Source: Amorphoplanes digitatis (lineage in GTDB: Bacteria; Actinomycetota; Actinomycetes; Mycobacteriales; Micromonosporaceae). From it: a DNA stretch of 64,000 bases. Both the position numbers and the translations under genes were made by a program. The stretch's first letter is position 1, and the number at the start of each line of letters is the position of its first letter. The stretch is from the NCBI RefSeq assembly GCF_014205335.1, contig NZ_JACHNH010000001.1, forward strand, positions 8,240,501 to 8,304,500. Reading direction: 5' to 3'. The notes beneath the pieces are model-generated. The model saw only the letters and a program-made list of their open reading frames with translations. It had not been told where the DNA came from and did not search any database. This document shows, in pieces, positions 33,843 to 44,238 of the stretch.

Positions 33843-35908
33843 GAGGGCGCGGCCATCAGGTATACCTCGTCCTCGGCAGGGGGCCTCTTGCGTACGCCGA
33901 GGAGTTCGAGCCACTCGACCAGTTGGCGGTGCACGGCGTCCGGTCCGTCCAGGTCGCCGTGGGTGATCTGCCAGTCGGCCGGGTGCACGATCATCGCGTC
34001 GGTCTGCCAGCCGCCGAGTCCGCCGTGCGAGCCGACCAGCTCCTCGAACGCCGCCACCTCGTCGGTCACCGGGTCAACCGAGCTGATCAGCACCAGGTCG
34101 CCGATGTGCGCGGCCCGCTGGTGCCGCAGCAGGTCGGCGCGGGCGTGCGGCCCGTACGGCAGCAGCGGATCCACCCCCTCGACCGTGCCGTCGGCGAGCC
34201 GGTGGCTGCCCGCCGCGCCGACGGCCACCGGCCCGTCGTCGTCCACGACGACCAGGCCGATGCCGGGGTGCTTCGCCAGCCCGGAGACGAGCTGCGGGTA
34301 CTCCCGGTCGATCCGGGACCGGTCGAGCCGCTCGGGAAAACGGGTCAGGTAGATCAGCGCCAGGTTGCCCGAAGAGACGACGAGCAGCGGGGCCACCGGC
34401 GTGGCGGGGAAGTCCGGCTCGGCGCCCGGCTCCTCGGCGGGCGCCGCCGGCGCGTCCGCCCGGTCCGGCACGGAGAAGCGCTCGACCACCTCGTCGAGGG
34501 TCTCGCCGTGCCGCTGCCGGAACGTGGCGCCCTGGCTCTGCCCGTGGTCGGAGAGGATCACGATGCGGTAGCGGCGGCCGGCCTCCGGCGCCAGGCGCTC
34601 GAGCACCCCGAGCATCCGGTCCAGGCTCTCCAGCTGCCGCATCGACTCGGGCCGGGCCGGGCCGGCGTGGTGCGCCACCTCGTCGTAGTCGACCAGGTCG
34701 CAGTAGACGGCCGGGGCGCCGCGGGCCATCTGCTCGGCGATCAGCGAGATGTTCACGTCGCGAAGCAGCATCGAGGCGGGCCGCAGCGCCAGGAACGCGC
34801 CGGACCGGCTGACCCGGGGTTGCAGGTTGCGGCGGCGCTGCAGCCGGGCCTGGTGCAGCTCGGTGATGACCTCGCCGACGCCGAGCACCAGCGCCCGGGT
34901 GAAGCCGAACGGGCTGGCCATGAACGCCGCCCAGCCGCGGGCCGAGCGACCGGGCAGGGCCGCGTGGCTGACGGTGAGCAGGCGGGTCACCGCGTCACCG
35001 GAGAACGCGTTGCCGATGCTGACGCCGCCGTCGCGCAGCAGGCCGTCGCCGTCGGAGAAGCGCCGCTCGATCATCGCCGCGTCGCGGGGCCGGTTCGACA
35101 CGATCAGCCGGCCGGTCTCCTTCTCGTACCAGCGGAAGCCGGGAATCTGCTGGGACGCGCCGTGCAGGATGCCGGCCTGCGAGGCGGGCGTCGTCGACGG
35201 CAGGCCGGTGTGCCAGCCGCGCATCGTGTGCGTGCCCGCGCGCAGCCACCGCCCGATGGTCGGCAGGTTGCCGGCGCGCACCGCCCAGCGCAGCACCGGC
35301 TCGCTGACCCCGTCGAGCTGCACCATCAGCAGGCCCGGCTCCTGGCCCGGCGCCGGCCGGCGCAGCGTGATCAGGCGACCGCCGGCCTGCCGGGCCTTGC
35401 GCCGGCGGATGCCGCGCATCAGCCGCCGCGCCTCCTTGACGAACGTGTCCTCGGTGCCGCTGTCGAACATCCAGTCCAGGATCGCCGCGCACACGACGGC
35501 CAGCAGCGCCGCGAAACCGACGGTCGGCCAGCCGCTGAGCCGTTTCGACGGATCCAGCTCCAGCGCCACCACCATCACGATGATCTGGGCGACCACGCCG
35601 AGCAGCATCGCGCCCCAGCCGCCGAGCGCGACGACGCCGGCCAGCAGCAGGGGCCGCAGCACCGCGCCGACGGCGGCGACGAGCACCACCAGGCCCATCG
35701 TGTCCAGCACGTCGGTGCTGCGTACGCCGGGCATCAGCCACAGGGTGAAGCTCAGGACGAAGAACGTGGTCGCCGCGCTGCGGATGACCGCGCGGGACCG
35801 GTCGACGACCCGCGGCCAGGCGAAGACCGCACGCAGCGCACTCCGGCGATCCCGGACGACCGGGACCGGCACAGGATCACGTGGGCTGCCCCCAGTGCTT
35901 ACGGCCAC
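33839..35908 (-). CDS. Membrane protein: holin-like segment fused to alkaline-phosphatase-superfamily phosphodiesterase
   Basis: A 689-aa protein. Four hydrophobic helices (about residues 40-150) resemble the phage-holin/PspC-type membrane module. A type I phosphodiesterase/nucleotide pyrophosphatase domain follows, with VQLDGVSEPVL and the nucleophile region GLPSTTPASQAGI, metal ligands in DLVDYDEVAHHAG and the ILSDHGQSQGA segment. The GTG at 35908 has no good ribosome site, so the exact start is uncertain. It is translationally coupled to the downstream SARP regulator. Substrate is unknown; lipid-linked or nucleotide phosphodiesters are possible. Confidence 0.8.
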   Translation of the reverse strand: MAVSTGGSPRDPVPVPVVRDRRSALRAVFAWPRVVDRSRAVIRSAATTFFVLSFTLWLMPGVRSTDVLDTMGLVVLVAAVGAVLRPLLLAGVVALGGWGAMLLGVVAQIIVMVVALELDPSKRLSGWPTVGFAALLAVVCAAILDWMFDSGTEDTFVKEARRLMRGIRRRKARQAGGRLITLRRPAPGQEPGLLMVQLDGVSEPVLRWAVRAGNLPTIGRWLRAGTHTMRGWHTGLPSTTPASQAGILHGASQQIPGFRWYEKETGRLIVSNRPRDAAMIERRFSDGDGLLRDGGVSIGNAFSGDAVTRLLTVSHAALPGRSARGWAAFMASPFGFTRALVLGVGEVITELHQARLQRRRNLQPRVSRSGAFLALRPASMLLRDVNISLIAEQMARGAPAVYCDLVDYDEVAHHAGPARPESMRQLESLDRMLGVLERLAPEAGRRYRIVILSDHGQSQGATFRQRHGETLDEVVERFSVPDRADAPAAPAEEPGAEPDFPATPVAPLLVVSSGNLALIYLTRFPERLDRSRIDREYPQLVSGLAKHPGIGLVVVDDDGPVAVGAAGSHRLADGTVEGVDPLLPYGPHARADLLRHQRAAHIGDLVLISSVDPVTDEVAAFEELVGSHGGLGGWQTDAMIVHPADWQITHGDLDGPDAVHRQLVEWLELLGVRKRPPAEDEVYLMAAPS

Positions 35909-36034
35909 CGGAAAACGATCGCACAGCCGGGCACGCCCGCGCTCCCGAGGCGGCCGACGCCGTCACCGCCGCGGCGGAACCGGCACCCCGCCGACCGCGT
36001 CGGACCCGATACCGTCGACTCCGTGGAGGGCCTC

Positions 36035-36508
36035 GTGCGACCCAGGACCGTTCTGCCCGGCATTCTGCTGCTCGCCCTCTCCGGTGGCTGCGCCGGCACG
36101 GAGCCCAGCGTGATGGAGGAGGCCCCGACCACCTGGACGGTGCCGGCCAAGTACGGCTTCACCCTCGCGTCCGACTGCGGCGAACGAGCGCTGATCGGCC
36201 GCTTCCAGGTCACTGTCGTGGACGACAAGGTGGTGAAGTCCGTCGGCCTCGACGACGCCGCCCGCCGCGCGCTGATGCTGCGCATTGCCGACCTGGTGCC
36301 CACCCTCAAGCAGCTCGAGGAGGAGGCCGAGACCGCCCGCCGCGAGGGCGCGGCCGTGGTCGAGGTCGAGCGGGACCTCTCCGACGCGCACCCCACGAAG
36401 ATCGTCATCGACCACTCGCTGAGCGCCGTCGACGACGAGTCGTGCTACACGATCGAGGACTACACGATCGGGCTAACGCAGGCGCCCTCGCCGACGCCGG
36501 CGCGATAG
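36035..36508 (+). CDS. Small secreted lipoprotein of unknown function
   Basis: A 157-aa protein. The signal peptide (LPGILLLALSGGC) ends in an imperfect lipobox. The mature part has a short beta-rich start with one Cys (SDCGERAL), a coiled helix (LKQLEEEAETARREG) and another Cys near the end (ESCYTIEDY); the two cysteines may form a disulfide. I chose GTG 36035 with GGAGGG five bases upstream; a GTG at 36023 is possible. It lies 35 bp before the chitinase in the same direction. I do not recognise the family. Confidence 0.7.
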   Translation: MRPRTVLPGILLLALSGGCAGTEPSVMEEAPTTWTVPAKYGFTLASDCGERALIGRFQVTVVDDKVVKSVGLDDAARRALMLRIADLVPTLKQLEEEAETARREGAAVVEVERDLSDAHPTKIVIDHSLSAVDDESCYTIEDYTIGLTQAPSPTPAR

Positions 36509-36543
36509 GTTCGTGGCTCGGCGATCGGACCGGGGAGGCCCGC

Positions 36544-37766
<1,223 letters not shown>

Positions 37767-37770
<4 letters not shown>

Positions 37771-38558
37771 CCGATGCGCACCCAGACGTTGTCGAGGATG
37801 CCCTGGAACTGGTCGTTGTCCGAGTAGGCGCCCTTGCCGCCGAGGCTCAGCGGCCGGTTGTTGCTGACCGAGAGCCGCTGGGAGATCGCCCGGTTGCCGC
37901 GGACCACGCCGTCGACGAGCACGCTCAGGGACCCGGCCCGGCGGCGGCACTCGATGGTGTGCCAGCTGCCGTCGGCCACCGCTATCGAGCTGGTGACGAG
38001 CCTGATTCCCGGGCGCGCGCCGACCAGGACGCAGCTCGCCCGCCCGGCGGCGCCGTCGACCTGGAGCTTGTACTGGCTGCTGGTCGCCGAGTAGCCCTTC
38101 TGGATGATGTTCTGGCCCTTGGAGGTCTGGCCGCGGGAGAGCAGCACCATGGCGCCGTACGAGATCGGCTGGGTGCCGGGGTTGAGGTTGGCGGCGCTCG
38201 GGCTCTGGAGCGCGGCGTGCGGGCACGCCCCGGTCGTGCACTTGGCCGGGAACCGCACGGCGCCGCCGCTGCCGTGCTGGACGGCGAGGACCCGGCCGCC
38301 GTTGCCGGCGACCAGCCTCAGCGTGTGACCGTTGCCGGAGTCATCGGCGATCAAACTGGACCGTCCACCGTCGAAGGCGTACAGGGCGACGATCCTCCCC
38401 GCGCCGATGCCGGCCGCCCGGGCCGCCGCGGCGTGTGCTGCCACCACCGCGTCGGCGGGCCGGGTCTCGGTCTGCGGGTGGGCCACCGCGGGGCCGTGAA
38501 AGATGCATATGAACGTCCCGGCGACGATCGCGGAGACGACTGGACGACGAAATGACAT
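37767..38558 (-). CDS. Secreted LamG/concanavalin-A-like domain protein
   Basis: A 263-aa secreted protein. The signal peptide (about 1-26, ending AVA) is followed by an Ala-rich segment and one LamG/ConA-type jelly roll (about 60-260), with IVALYAFDGG, SGNGHTLRL, DGSWHTIECRR and LDNVWVRIG. Cys pairs at CTTGAC and elsewhere suggest disulfides. A carbohydrate- or surface-binding role is likely. GATAAT lies just six bases before the ATG and there is no ribosome site, so a leaderless transcript is possible. Confidence 0.82.
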
Positions 38559-38662
38559 GTCCGAATTATCACTTGTGAACGTTTTCTAGGTACCCGCAAT
38601 CGACTACGAGGGTCGGTTGATCATGGGCGCCCATTCGGCCTAATCCTCCCTTCGCGTGAATC

Positions 38663-38684
38663 CGCCCGGCCCCTCGGCCGGGCG
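38663..38684 (-). terminator. spo0M-like gene terminator
   Basis: CGCCCGGCC (38663-38671) pairs with GGCCGGGCG (38676-38684) over a 4-nt loop, 14 bp beyond the Spo0M stop codon. There is no U-tract. Confidence 0.7.
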
Positions 38685-38697
38685 TAACGACCGCGTG

Positions 38698-39633
38698 CTA
38701 CTCGTCGCCGCTGAAGTCCTCGAAGGCCTCCTCCATGACCTCGCCGGCCAGGTAGCCGGCGGCCATCCCGCCCGCGACGCCGGCGACGAGCCCGCCCATG
38801 CCCGAACCGTGTCCCCGGCCGTGGCCGTGGCCGCCGTGCACCGGGTGGCCGTAGCTCTGCCGGTGCGCGATGGCCTCGCGGACCCAGCCGTCCACGACCT
38901 GCGCCCAGTCGGCGGTGTCCGCGTCGGCGTGCGGGACCGTGTAGCGGCCGAACGAGTCGTGGCCGCGGCCGAACATGTCGCCGCGCTTGTCGAACTCCAG
39001 CACCACCTCGACCGTCGCCGGGTTGGCGACGAACGTCAGCTCGACCTCGTTGACGGCGTGCGCGTACTGGGCCGGCGGGAAGTACTCGATCTCCTGGTAG
39101 AACGGCAGCGTCTGGTGCACGCCGGCGATCCGGCCGTACTCCAGGTCGGCGTTCTTGAAACCGAAGCCCAGCCGGGCGAAGGCATCGAGGATCCGCTCCT
39201 GGATCGGCAGCGGGTGCACGGCGACCGGGTCCAGGTCGCCCTTGTCGATGGCGCGGGCGATGGCCACCTCGGTGCGTACGCCCATCGTCATGCCGCGCAG
39301 GTGCCGGCCCTGCACGGCGGTGATCGGCGTCTCCCACGGCATGACGAGCTGGAACGGCAGGGAGATCTCCTGCTTCTCCGCGAGCCGCATCGACCCGCCG
39401 ACCTGCACCCGGTGGAACTCGCCGGTGGCGCCGTACTCGCCCTCGCCGCCCTCGACCTCGACCCGGGTGACCAGCCCCAGCGCGATGTGTTCGATGTCGA
39501 CATCGTGGCTGCCGCCGACCAGATTCACGTGCCCCACCAGCGGCGCGCCGGGCCGGGTGTGCGAATCGGACAGCACCGTGTCGACACTCGGGCCGCCGAC
39601 GCCGAACGCGCCGAGCATCTTCTTGAAGCCCAC
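38698..39633 (-). CDS. Spo0M-family sporulation-control protein
   Basis: A 311-aa protein of the SpoOM (arrestin-like) family. The start GFKKMLGAFGVGGPSVDTVL, the HVNLVGGSHDVDIEHIALGL strand region and the central PWETPIT segment are typical. A C-terminal tail of about 60 residues contains a His/Gly stretch (HGGHGHGRGHGSG) and ends in an acidic patch; the Gly-rich part may bind metal or be flexible. The GTG at 39633 has AGGGGGA five bases upstream. In Bacillus Spo0M affects sporulation; here a role in cell division or sporulation is inferred. Confidence 0.9.
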   Translation of the reverse strand: MGFKKMLGAFGVGGPSVDTVLSDSHTRPGAPLVGHVNLVGGSHDVDIEHIALGLVTRVEVEGGEGEYGATGEFHRVQVGGSMRLAEKQEISLPFQLVMPWETPITAVQGRHLRGMTMGVRTEVAIARAIDKGDLDPVAVHPLPIQERILDAFARLGFGFKNADLEYGRIAGVHQTLPFYQEIEYFPPAQYAHAVNEVELTFVANPATVEVVLEFDKRGDMFGRGHDSFGRYTVPHADADTADWAQVVDGWVREAIAHRQSYGHPVHGGHGHGRGHGSGMGGLVAGVAGGMAAGYLAGEVMEEAFEDFSGDE

Positions 39634-39707
39634 GAGATCCCCCTAAGGACAGTCAGTTCGGGGCAGAAGCTAACAAGTCACACTGAATGCTTGCTGTGAG
39701 CGACCGC

Positions 39708-41339
39708 TCAGACGCGGGTGACCGCGGCCCGGGCCGCCGCCGGGTCACCGGCGGCGAGCGCCCGCTGCGCCGCGGCCCGGCACTCGTCGACCGTGTGCGC
39801 CGCCAGCGCCGCCCGGACCGCCGGTATCGCACCGGGTGACATCGACAGGCTGGTCACGCCGAGGCCGGTCAGCACCACCGCGAAGGCGGGATCCGCCGCC
39901 GCCTCGCCGCAGACCCCGACCGGGCGGCCGACGGCCGCGCCCGCCGCCGCGCAGAGGGCGATCAGCGACAGCAGCGCCGGCTGCCACGGGTCCAGCAGGT
40001 CGGCCAGCTCGCCGCTGCGCCGGTCGGCCGCGAACGTGTACTGGCTCAGGTCGTTGGTGCCGACGCTGAGGAAGTCGACCGCCTGGAGGATCTCCGCGGC
40101 GCGGACGGCGGCGGCCGGCACCTCGATCATCACGCCGACCGTGGACAGCCCGGCGTCGCGGCAGAGCGCGGTGAACTCGGCGGCCTCCGCGACGGTCGTG
40201 ACCATCGGCGCCATGACGGCCACCCGGGCCGTGTGCCGCCGGGCCGCCTCGGCGATCGCCGCGATCTGGGTCCGGAGGATGTCGCCGCGGCGGCGGGCCA
40301 CGCGCAGCCCGCGGATGCCCAAGGCCGGATTCGGCTCGTCGTGCTCGCGCAGGAACGGCAGCGGCTTGTCCGAACCGGCGTCGAGGGTGCGGACGATGAC
40401 CTGGCGGTCCGGCATCGCGGCGAAGACCTCCGCGTACGCGCCCACCTGCTCGGCCATCGTCGGCGGGTCGACGTGGTGCTGGAACAGCAGCTCGGTGCGG
40501 AACAGCCCGATGCCCTCGACGGCCGCGCCGCCGAGCTCGGCGGCGCGGCCGATGTTGGCAAGCAAGGCCACCCGATGCCCGTCGGAGGTCCGCCCGAGGT
40601 GGTCCCCGGCGGGCGCCGCGCGGGGCGCGGGCACCTCCGCTTCCTCGCCGGCCGCTCCGAGGTTGACCCGGCCGGTGGTGCCGTCGACGGTGACCACCGT
40701 GCCGTCCGGGATCTCCAGCGCGCCACCGCAGGCGACCACCGCCGGCAACCCGCGTACCCGGGCCAGGATCGAGGTGTGGCTGACGAAGCTGCCCGCCGAG
40801 GTGACAACGGCGAGCACCTGCGCCGGGTCGAGCAGCGCCGCGTCGACCGGGGCCAGCTCGACCGCGACCAGCACGAACGGGCATCCCGGCCGGGGCAGCG
40901 CCGGCATCGGCAGGCCCAGGCAGTGCGCGACGACCCGGTCGCGCAGGTCGTCCAGGTCGGCGGCGCGCGCGGCCAGCCGCCCGCCGGCCGCAAGCAGGTT
41001 GGAGCGGTACTCGGCGAGCACCGCGGCGACCGCGTGCGGCGCCTCGTGCCCGGCGTGCACCGCCCTCGCCACGCCAACGCTCAGGGCGCGGTCGCCGGCC
41101 AGCGCGGCCTGCGCACGCAGGATCTCACCGGAGGTCGCATCGGCGGCCGCCGCCGCGCGGCGGCCGAGGTCCTCCCCGACGGCGGCGAGCGCGGCGAGGG
41201 CGCGGTCCCGCTCGCGGTCCGGGTCGGTCACCGGCCGCGGCGGGGGCAGCCGGGGCGGGCCGGGCAGCCGGTACGCGGGCCCGGTGGCCGTGCCCGCGCT
41301 CACGCCGAGGCCGCGCAGCAATTCAGTCACCGGCCCCAT
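39708..41339 (-). CDS. ptsI: PTS enzyme I (PEP-protein phosphotransferase)
   Basis: A 543-aa enzyme I, which transfers phosphate from PEP to HPr. The phosphorylated His is H188 in GSFVSHTSILAR. The PEP-binding barrel follows with GIGLFRTELLF, MVTTVAEAAEF, EVPAAAVRA, SVGTNDLSQY and the catalytic Cys in GVCGEAAADP. It is slightly shorter than the E. coli protein (575 aa). No HPr or EII gene is adjacent. ATG 41339 has no clear ribosome site, and the leader is about 19 nt; the ORF could extend but the promoter at 41365-41393 excludes that. Confidence 0.93.
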   Translation of the reverse strand: MGPVTELLRGLGVSAGTATGPAYRLPGPPRLPPPRPVTDPDRERDRALAALAAVGEDLGRRAAAAADATSGEILRAQAALAGDRALSVGVARAVHAGHEAPHAVAAVLAEYRSNLLAAGGRLAARAADLDDLRDRVVAHCLGLPMPALPRPGCPFVLVAVELAPVDAALLDPAQVLAVVTSAGSFVSHTSILARVRGLPAVVACGGALEIPDGTVVTVDGTTGRVNLGAAGEEAEVPAPRAAPAGDHLGRTSDGHRVALLANIGRAAELGGAAVEGIGLFRTELLFQHHVDPPTMAEQVGAYAEVFAAMPDRQVIVRTLDAGSDKPLPFLREHDEPNPALGIRGLRVARRRGDILRTQIAAIAEAARRHTARVAVMAPMVTTVAEAAEFTALCRDAGLSTVGVMIEVPAAAVRAAEILQAVDFLSVGTNDLSQYTFAADRRSGELADLLDPWQPALLSLIALCAAAGAAVGRPVGVCGEAAADPAFAVVLTGLGVTSLSMSPGAIPAVRAALAAHTVDECRAAAQRALAAGDPAAARAAVTRV

Positions 41340-41364
41340 CGGGATGAGTGTGCACAGTGGAATC

Positions 41365-41393
41365 GTTGTACCGACGAGATCACCTACTGTCAA
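41365..41393 (-). promoter_or_regulatory. ptsI promoter
   Basis: On the minus strand, TTGACA (41393-41388) and TACAAC (41370-41365) are 17 bp apart. The start near 41358 gives a very short leader before ATG 41339. Confidence 0.6.
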
Positions 41394-41548
41394 CGCCTGA
41401 GCACGCCGTCGCGCCGGCCCGCCCGAAACGCGCGACGCGGGGCCGGACGCGTTCCGGATCACGGCGGCCGTTCGGACCATCGGGGAATCAGCCGAAAGGA
41501 CCGTCACCCGATCTTGGAGGCATTCGCGTCAATGACTGAGTACGGCGG

Positions 41549-41583
41549 CAGCCGGTGCCGATAGTTACGGGGGGCACCGGCTG
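41549..41583 (+). other. Hairpin in the ECF sigma leader
   Basis: CAGCCGGTGCC (41549-41559) pairs perfectly with GGCACCGGCTG (41573-41583) over a 13-nt loop, 36 bp before the sigma start. No gene ends nearby, so it is more likely a leader structure than an ordinary terminator. It is in the 280-bp ptsI/sigma gap. Confidence 0.55.
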
Positions 41584-41619
41584 ACGCCCCACTCGGTAAT
41601 CGGCGGAGACGAGCAGCCC

Positions 41620-42225
41620 GTGACCACAGCGGCGGTGATTGACCGCGACATGTACGCTCACGGCTCTTTCCGTACGCCGATCGGACAGCCGGGAATGGAT
41701 GACGCTCGCGACTTCGCCTATGCGGCCTTTGTTCGTGAGCGTTCCCACGCCCTGCTGCGCTCGGCCTACCTGCTGACCGGCGACCAGCACCTCGCCGAGG
41801 ACCTCGTGCAGGAGGCCCTGGCGCGCACGCATCGGGCCTGGTCGCGGCTCGAACGGCCGAGCAACGCCGAGGCGTACGCCCGCAAGGTCATGTATCACGC
41901 CCAGGTCTCCATCTGGCGGCGGCCGAAGGTCGCCGAGGCGCTGCCCGGAGACGGCCTGGAGCGGCACGGCGGCAGCATCGACGACCCCGCCGAGGCCGCG
42001 GTACGCCGGATCACCCTGCAACGCGCCCTGCTCGCGCTGAGCCCGAAGCAGCGCGCGGTGATCGTGCTGCGCTACTTCGAGGACCACACCGAGGTGGAGG
42101 CCGCGCAGATGCTCGGCGTCTCGGTCAGCACCGTCAAGACGCAGTGCGGCCGCGCCCTTGACCGGCTGCGCCTGCTCGTGCCCGACCTGCGGGCGCTCGC
42201 CGACGCACGGGAGGGCGGCCGATGA
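41620..42225 (+). CDS. SigE-family ECF sigma factor
   Basis: A 201-aa ECF sigma factor. Region 2 is LLRSAYLLTGDQHLAEDLVQ and region 4 is ALLALSPKQRAVIVLRYFED with the HTH around VEAAQMLGVSVSTVKT. This short SigE-type subgroup is abundant in Streptomyces and Micromonosporaceae. The GTG at 41620 is uncertain: GGAGAC lies about 13 bases upstream, and an ATG at 41698 (MDDARDFAY) may be the real start, since the first 26 residues are not conserved in the family. The stop overlaps the next ATG by four bases. Confidence 0.88.
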   Translation: MTTAAVIDRDMYAHGSFRTPIGQPGMDDARDFAYAAFVRERSHALLRSAYLLTGDQHLAEDLVQEALARTHRAWSRLERPSNAEAYARKVMYHAQVSIWRRPKVAEALPGDGLERHGGSIDDPAEAAVRRITLQRALLALSPKQRAVIVLRYFEDHTEVEAAQMLGVSVSTVKTQCGRALDRLRLLVPDLRALADAREGGR

Positions 42226-43373
42226 CCGCGCCCGATCCGTTGCGCGAGGAGCTGCGCGACCTGGCCGACGTGGTGGTACCCGCCGACCTCTACGAGCGTT
42301 CGCTCGACCGGTCGCGCCGGATCGGCCGGCGGGAGGCCGCGATCGGCACCGCCGCGGCCGTCGTCGCGCTGGCCCTGCTCGGCAGCGGCCTGTGGCAGCT
42401 GCCGAAGGGCGCCGAGCCGGCGCCACCGGCCGCGGCCGGCCCGGCCGGACCCTCGGCACCCGCGCCGGTGATACCGACGGCTCCGACGCCGACCACCGGG
42501 CCGGGAGAGGCCGTCGGCGGAACCTCCCGGCCGGACCGGCCACGCCCACGGAGCTCCAGTTCGAGTCCGCGGTCCACCGCGCTCGTCGACGTGCCCGGCC
42601 AGATCTTCTACGCCGACGCCGAGGACGACGGGCGCCTGGTCCGGCTGACCGGCGCGGGTAACCCGTCGACCGTGCTGTCGGCGTCGAACTCCGCGGCCGG
42701 CGTCTCCCCGGACGGCTCCCGGATCGCCTACGTGACCGACGGGGCGCTGATGGTGGCGGAGACCGGCGGGGAGGACGCCCGGCAGGTCTATGCGGGCACG
42801 GCCTCCGCCGAGCAGGCGCCCGCGTGGTCACCGGACGGCGGGCGGCTGCTCATCGACGCGGCCGACCCCGGCGTGCTCGACGTGGCGACCGGCCGGCTCG
42901 ATCCGCTCGCCGAGGGCCTCGAGGGCCGGCACTTCCGCTGGTCGGGCGACGGCACCACGCTCGTCTACGCGACGCCGAACTGCGGCCTCGAGGTGGCCGC
43001 CGGCACCACCGCGCGATCCGGCACGCCCGTGCCGGATCAGAGCAAGACGGACGGGCGGGCCGCGTGCCGCCCGGTCAGCGTCGACGCGACCGGCGACCTG
43101 GTCGCCGTGCAGCTCGGGCCGGCCGCGGCGGCCGAGCCGGACGAGGCGCCCGCCGACGCGATCGTGGACACGGTGACCGGCGACATCGTCGACCTGCCGG
43201 TGAGCGGCAAGATCATCGGCGCGGTCTTCGACCCGGACGGCAACCTGCTGGTCCGCTCGAAGAAGAACGGCAGGACCCGGCTCTGGCTGTTCTCCCCGGA
43301 CTTCACGCTGCTGGTGCAGGCCCGGGAGCCGTCGAAGCTCAAGGATCTCGACCTGCTGGCCTACACCCGGTGA
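42222..43373 (+). CDS. Membrane beta-propeller protein coupled to the ECF sigma, putative anti-sigma
   Basis: A 383-aa protein. An N-terminal cytoplasmic stretch of about 45 residues is followed by one transmembrane helix (AAVVALALLGSGLW), a Pro/Ala/Ser-rich linker (about 60-120) and an extracytoplasmic TolB/WD40-like beta-propeller with repeats such as GVSPDGSRIAYVTDG and PAWSPDGGRLLID. The topology (short cytoplasmic tail, outside sensor) and ATGA overlap with the sigma gene suggest it controls that sigma. No canonical zinc-binding HxxxCxxC is seen. Function is inferred from context. Confidence 0.8.
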   Translation: MTAPDPLREELRDLADVVVPADLYERSLDRSRRIGRREAAIGTAAAVVALALLGSGLWQLPKGAEPAPPAAAGPAGPSAPAPVIPTAPTPTTGPGEAVGGTSRPDRPRPRSSSSSPRSTALVDVPGQIFYADAEDDGRLVRLTGAGNPSTVLSASNSAAGVSPDGSRIAYVTDGALMVAETGGEDARQVYAGTASAEQAPAWSPDGGRLLIDAADPGVLDVATGRLDPLAEGLEGRHFRWSGDGTTLVYATPNCGLEVAAGTTARSGTPVPDQSKTDGRAACRPVSVDATGDLVAVQLGPAAAAEPDEAPADAIVDTVTGDIVDLPVSGKIIGAVFDPDGNLLVRSKKNGRTRLWLFSPDFTLLVQAREPSKLKDLDLLAYTR

Positions 43374-43401
43374 TCACCGCGCGGGCGGTCCGGGTGACCG
43401 C

Positions 43402-44121
43402 TCAGGGCAGGTACTCCTCCGGGCGGGCCGGCCCGGCGGCGTCGGCGTCGCGCTTGCCGAAGAGCTTCCAGCCGCGCTTGCGCTTCTCCGGCGGGCGCAC
43501 GGTCTCCCCGTTCAGGACGGCGAGCCGGTGCTGCGCGACCGGGTTCTCCGGCTCGAGCCGCAGCGAGAGCAGGAACGCCTGGCGTGCCTGATCGGCGTGG
43601 CCGAGCGCGTCCAGCGTGACGCCGTGGGTGAAGTAGTAGTGCGCCTCGTTCGGCTCGAGGCCGACGGCCGTGCGGGCGGCCTGCTCGGCGTCCGCGTACT
43701 GGCGGTCGGCGGCGAGCAGCGACCAGGCGACGCGGTCGTGCCAGAGCGGGTTCTTCGGCTCGACGATGACCGCCCGGTAGGCCATCGTGACCGCCTCCTC
43801 GTGCCGGCCGAGCAGGGTGAGCGCGCGGCTGGCGATCGCGAGCGGGCGGGGATCCTCCGGCGCGAGGACGATGGCCCGGTTGGCGGCGTCCAGCGCCTTG
43901 TCCACCTCATCCAGGACGAGCCGGATGCGGGCCAGCAGGATCCAGCCGGCCGCGGAATCGGGGTCGGCGGCGAGGACGGGCTCCAGGTGCGCCGCGGCGG
44001 CCGCGGGGTCGACGCGCTCGAACAACGCGGCGGCCCGCGCCACACCGATCTCGGTCGGCGTGGTCAGTCCGGGCGCACCGGGCCTCTGCACCCTCAGCGG
44101 TCCCGGCTCCAGGTCGTTCAT
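43402..44121 (-). CDS. Tetratricopeptide-repeat protein
   Basis: A 239-aa soluble protein with about five TPR units (DSAAGWILLARIRLVLDEV, PLAIASRALTLLGRHEEAV, HYYFTHGVTLDALGHADQA and others) covering about residues 30-205. The tail is basic (PPEKRKRGWKLFGKR). TPRs mediate protein-protein contact; the partner is unknown. It is convergent with the ECF operon. A small 6-bp hairpin (43385-43401) lies between the two stops. Confidence 0.85.
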   Translation of the reverse strand: MNDLEPGPLRVQRPGAPGLTTPTEIGVARAAALFERVDPAAAAAHLEPVLAADPDSAAGWILLARIRLVLDEVDKALDAANRAIVLAPEDPRPLAIASRALTLLGRHEEAVTMAYRAVIVEPKNPLWHDRVAWSLLAADRQYADAEQAARTAVGLEPNEAHYYFTHGVTLDALGHADQARQAFLLSLRLEPENPVAQHRLAVLNGETVRPPEKRKRGWKLFGKRDADAAGPARPEEYLP

Positions 44122-44238
44122 CGACGTCCTCCGGGATTGAAGCTCACACGGTCATCATCGGCACGGTCGCAGCCTTCATGAGCCGTTTTCCCGAATCCCA
44201 CCCGCGAGGAGGAGCCCCGCCGCCGCTGCCGCCTGGCG

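Noticed and set aside
43385..43401. 6-bp hairpin between the propeller and TPR genes as a terminator
   Set aside because: Stem is short, without U-tract, and such stems are frequent by chance at this GC content.
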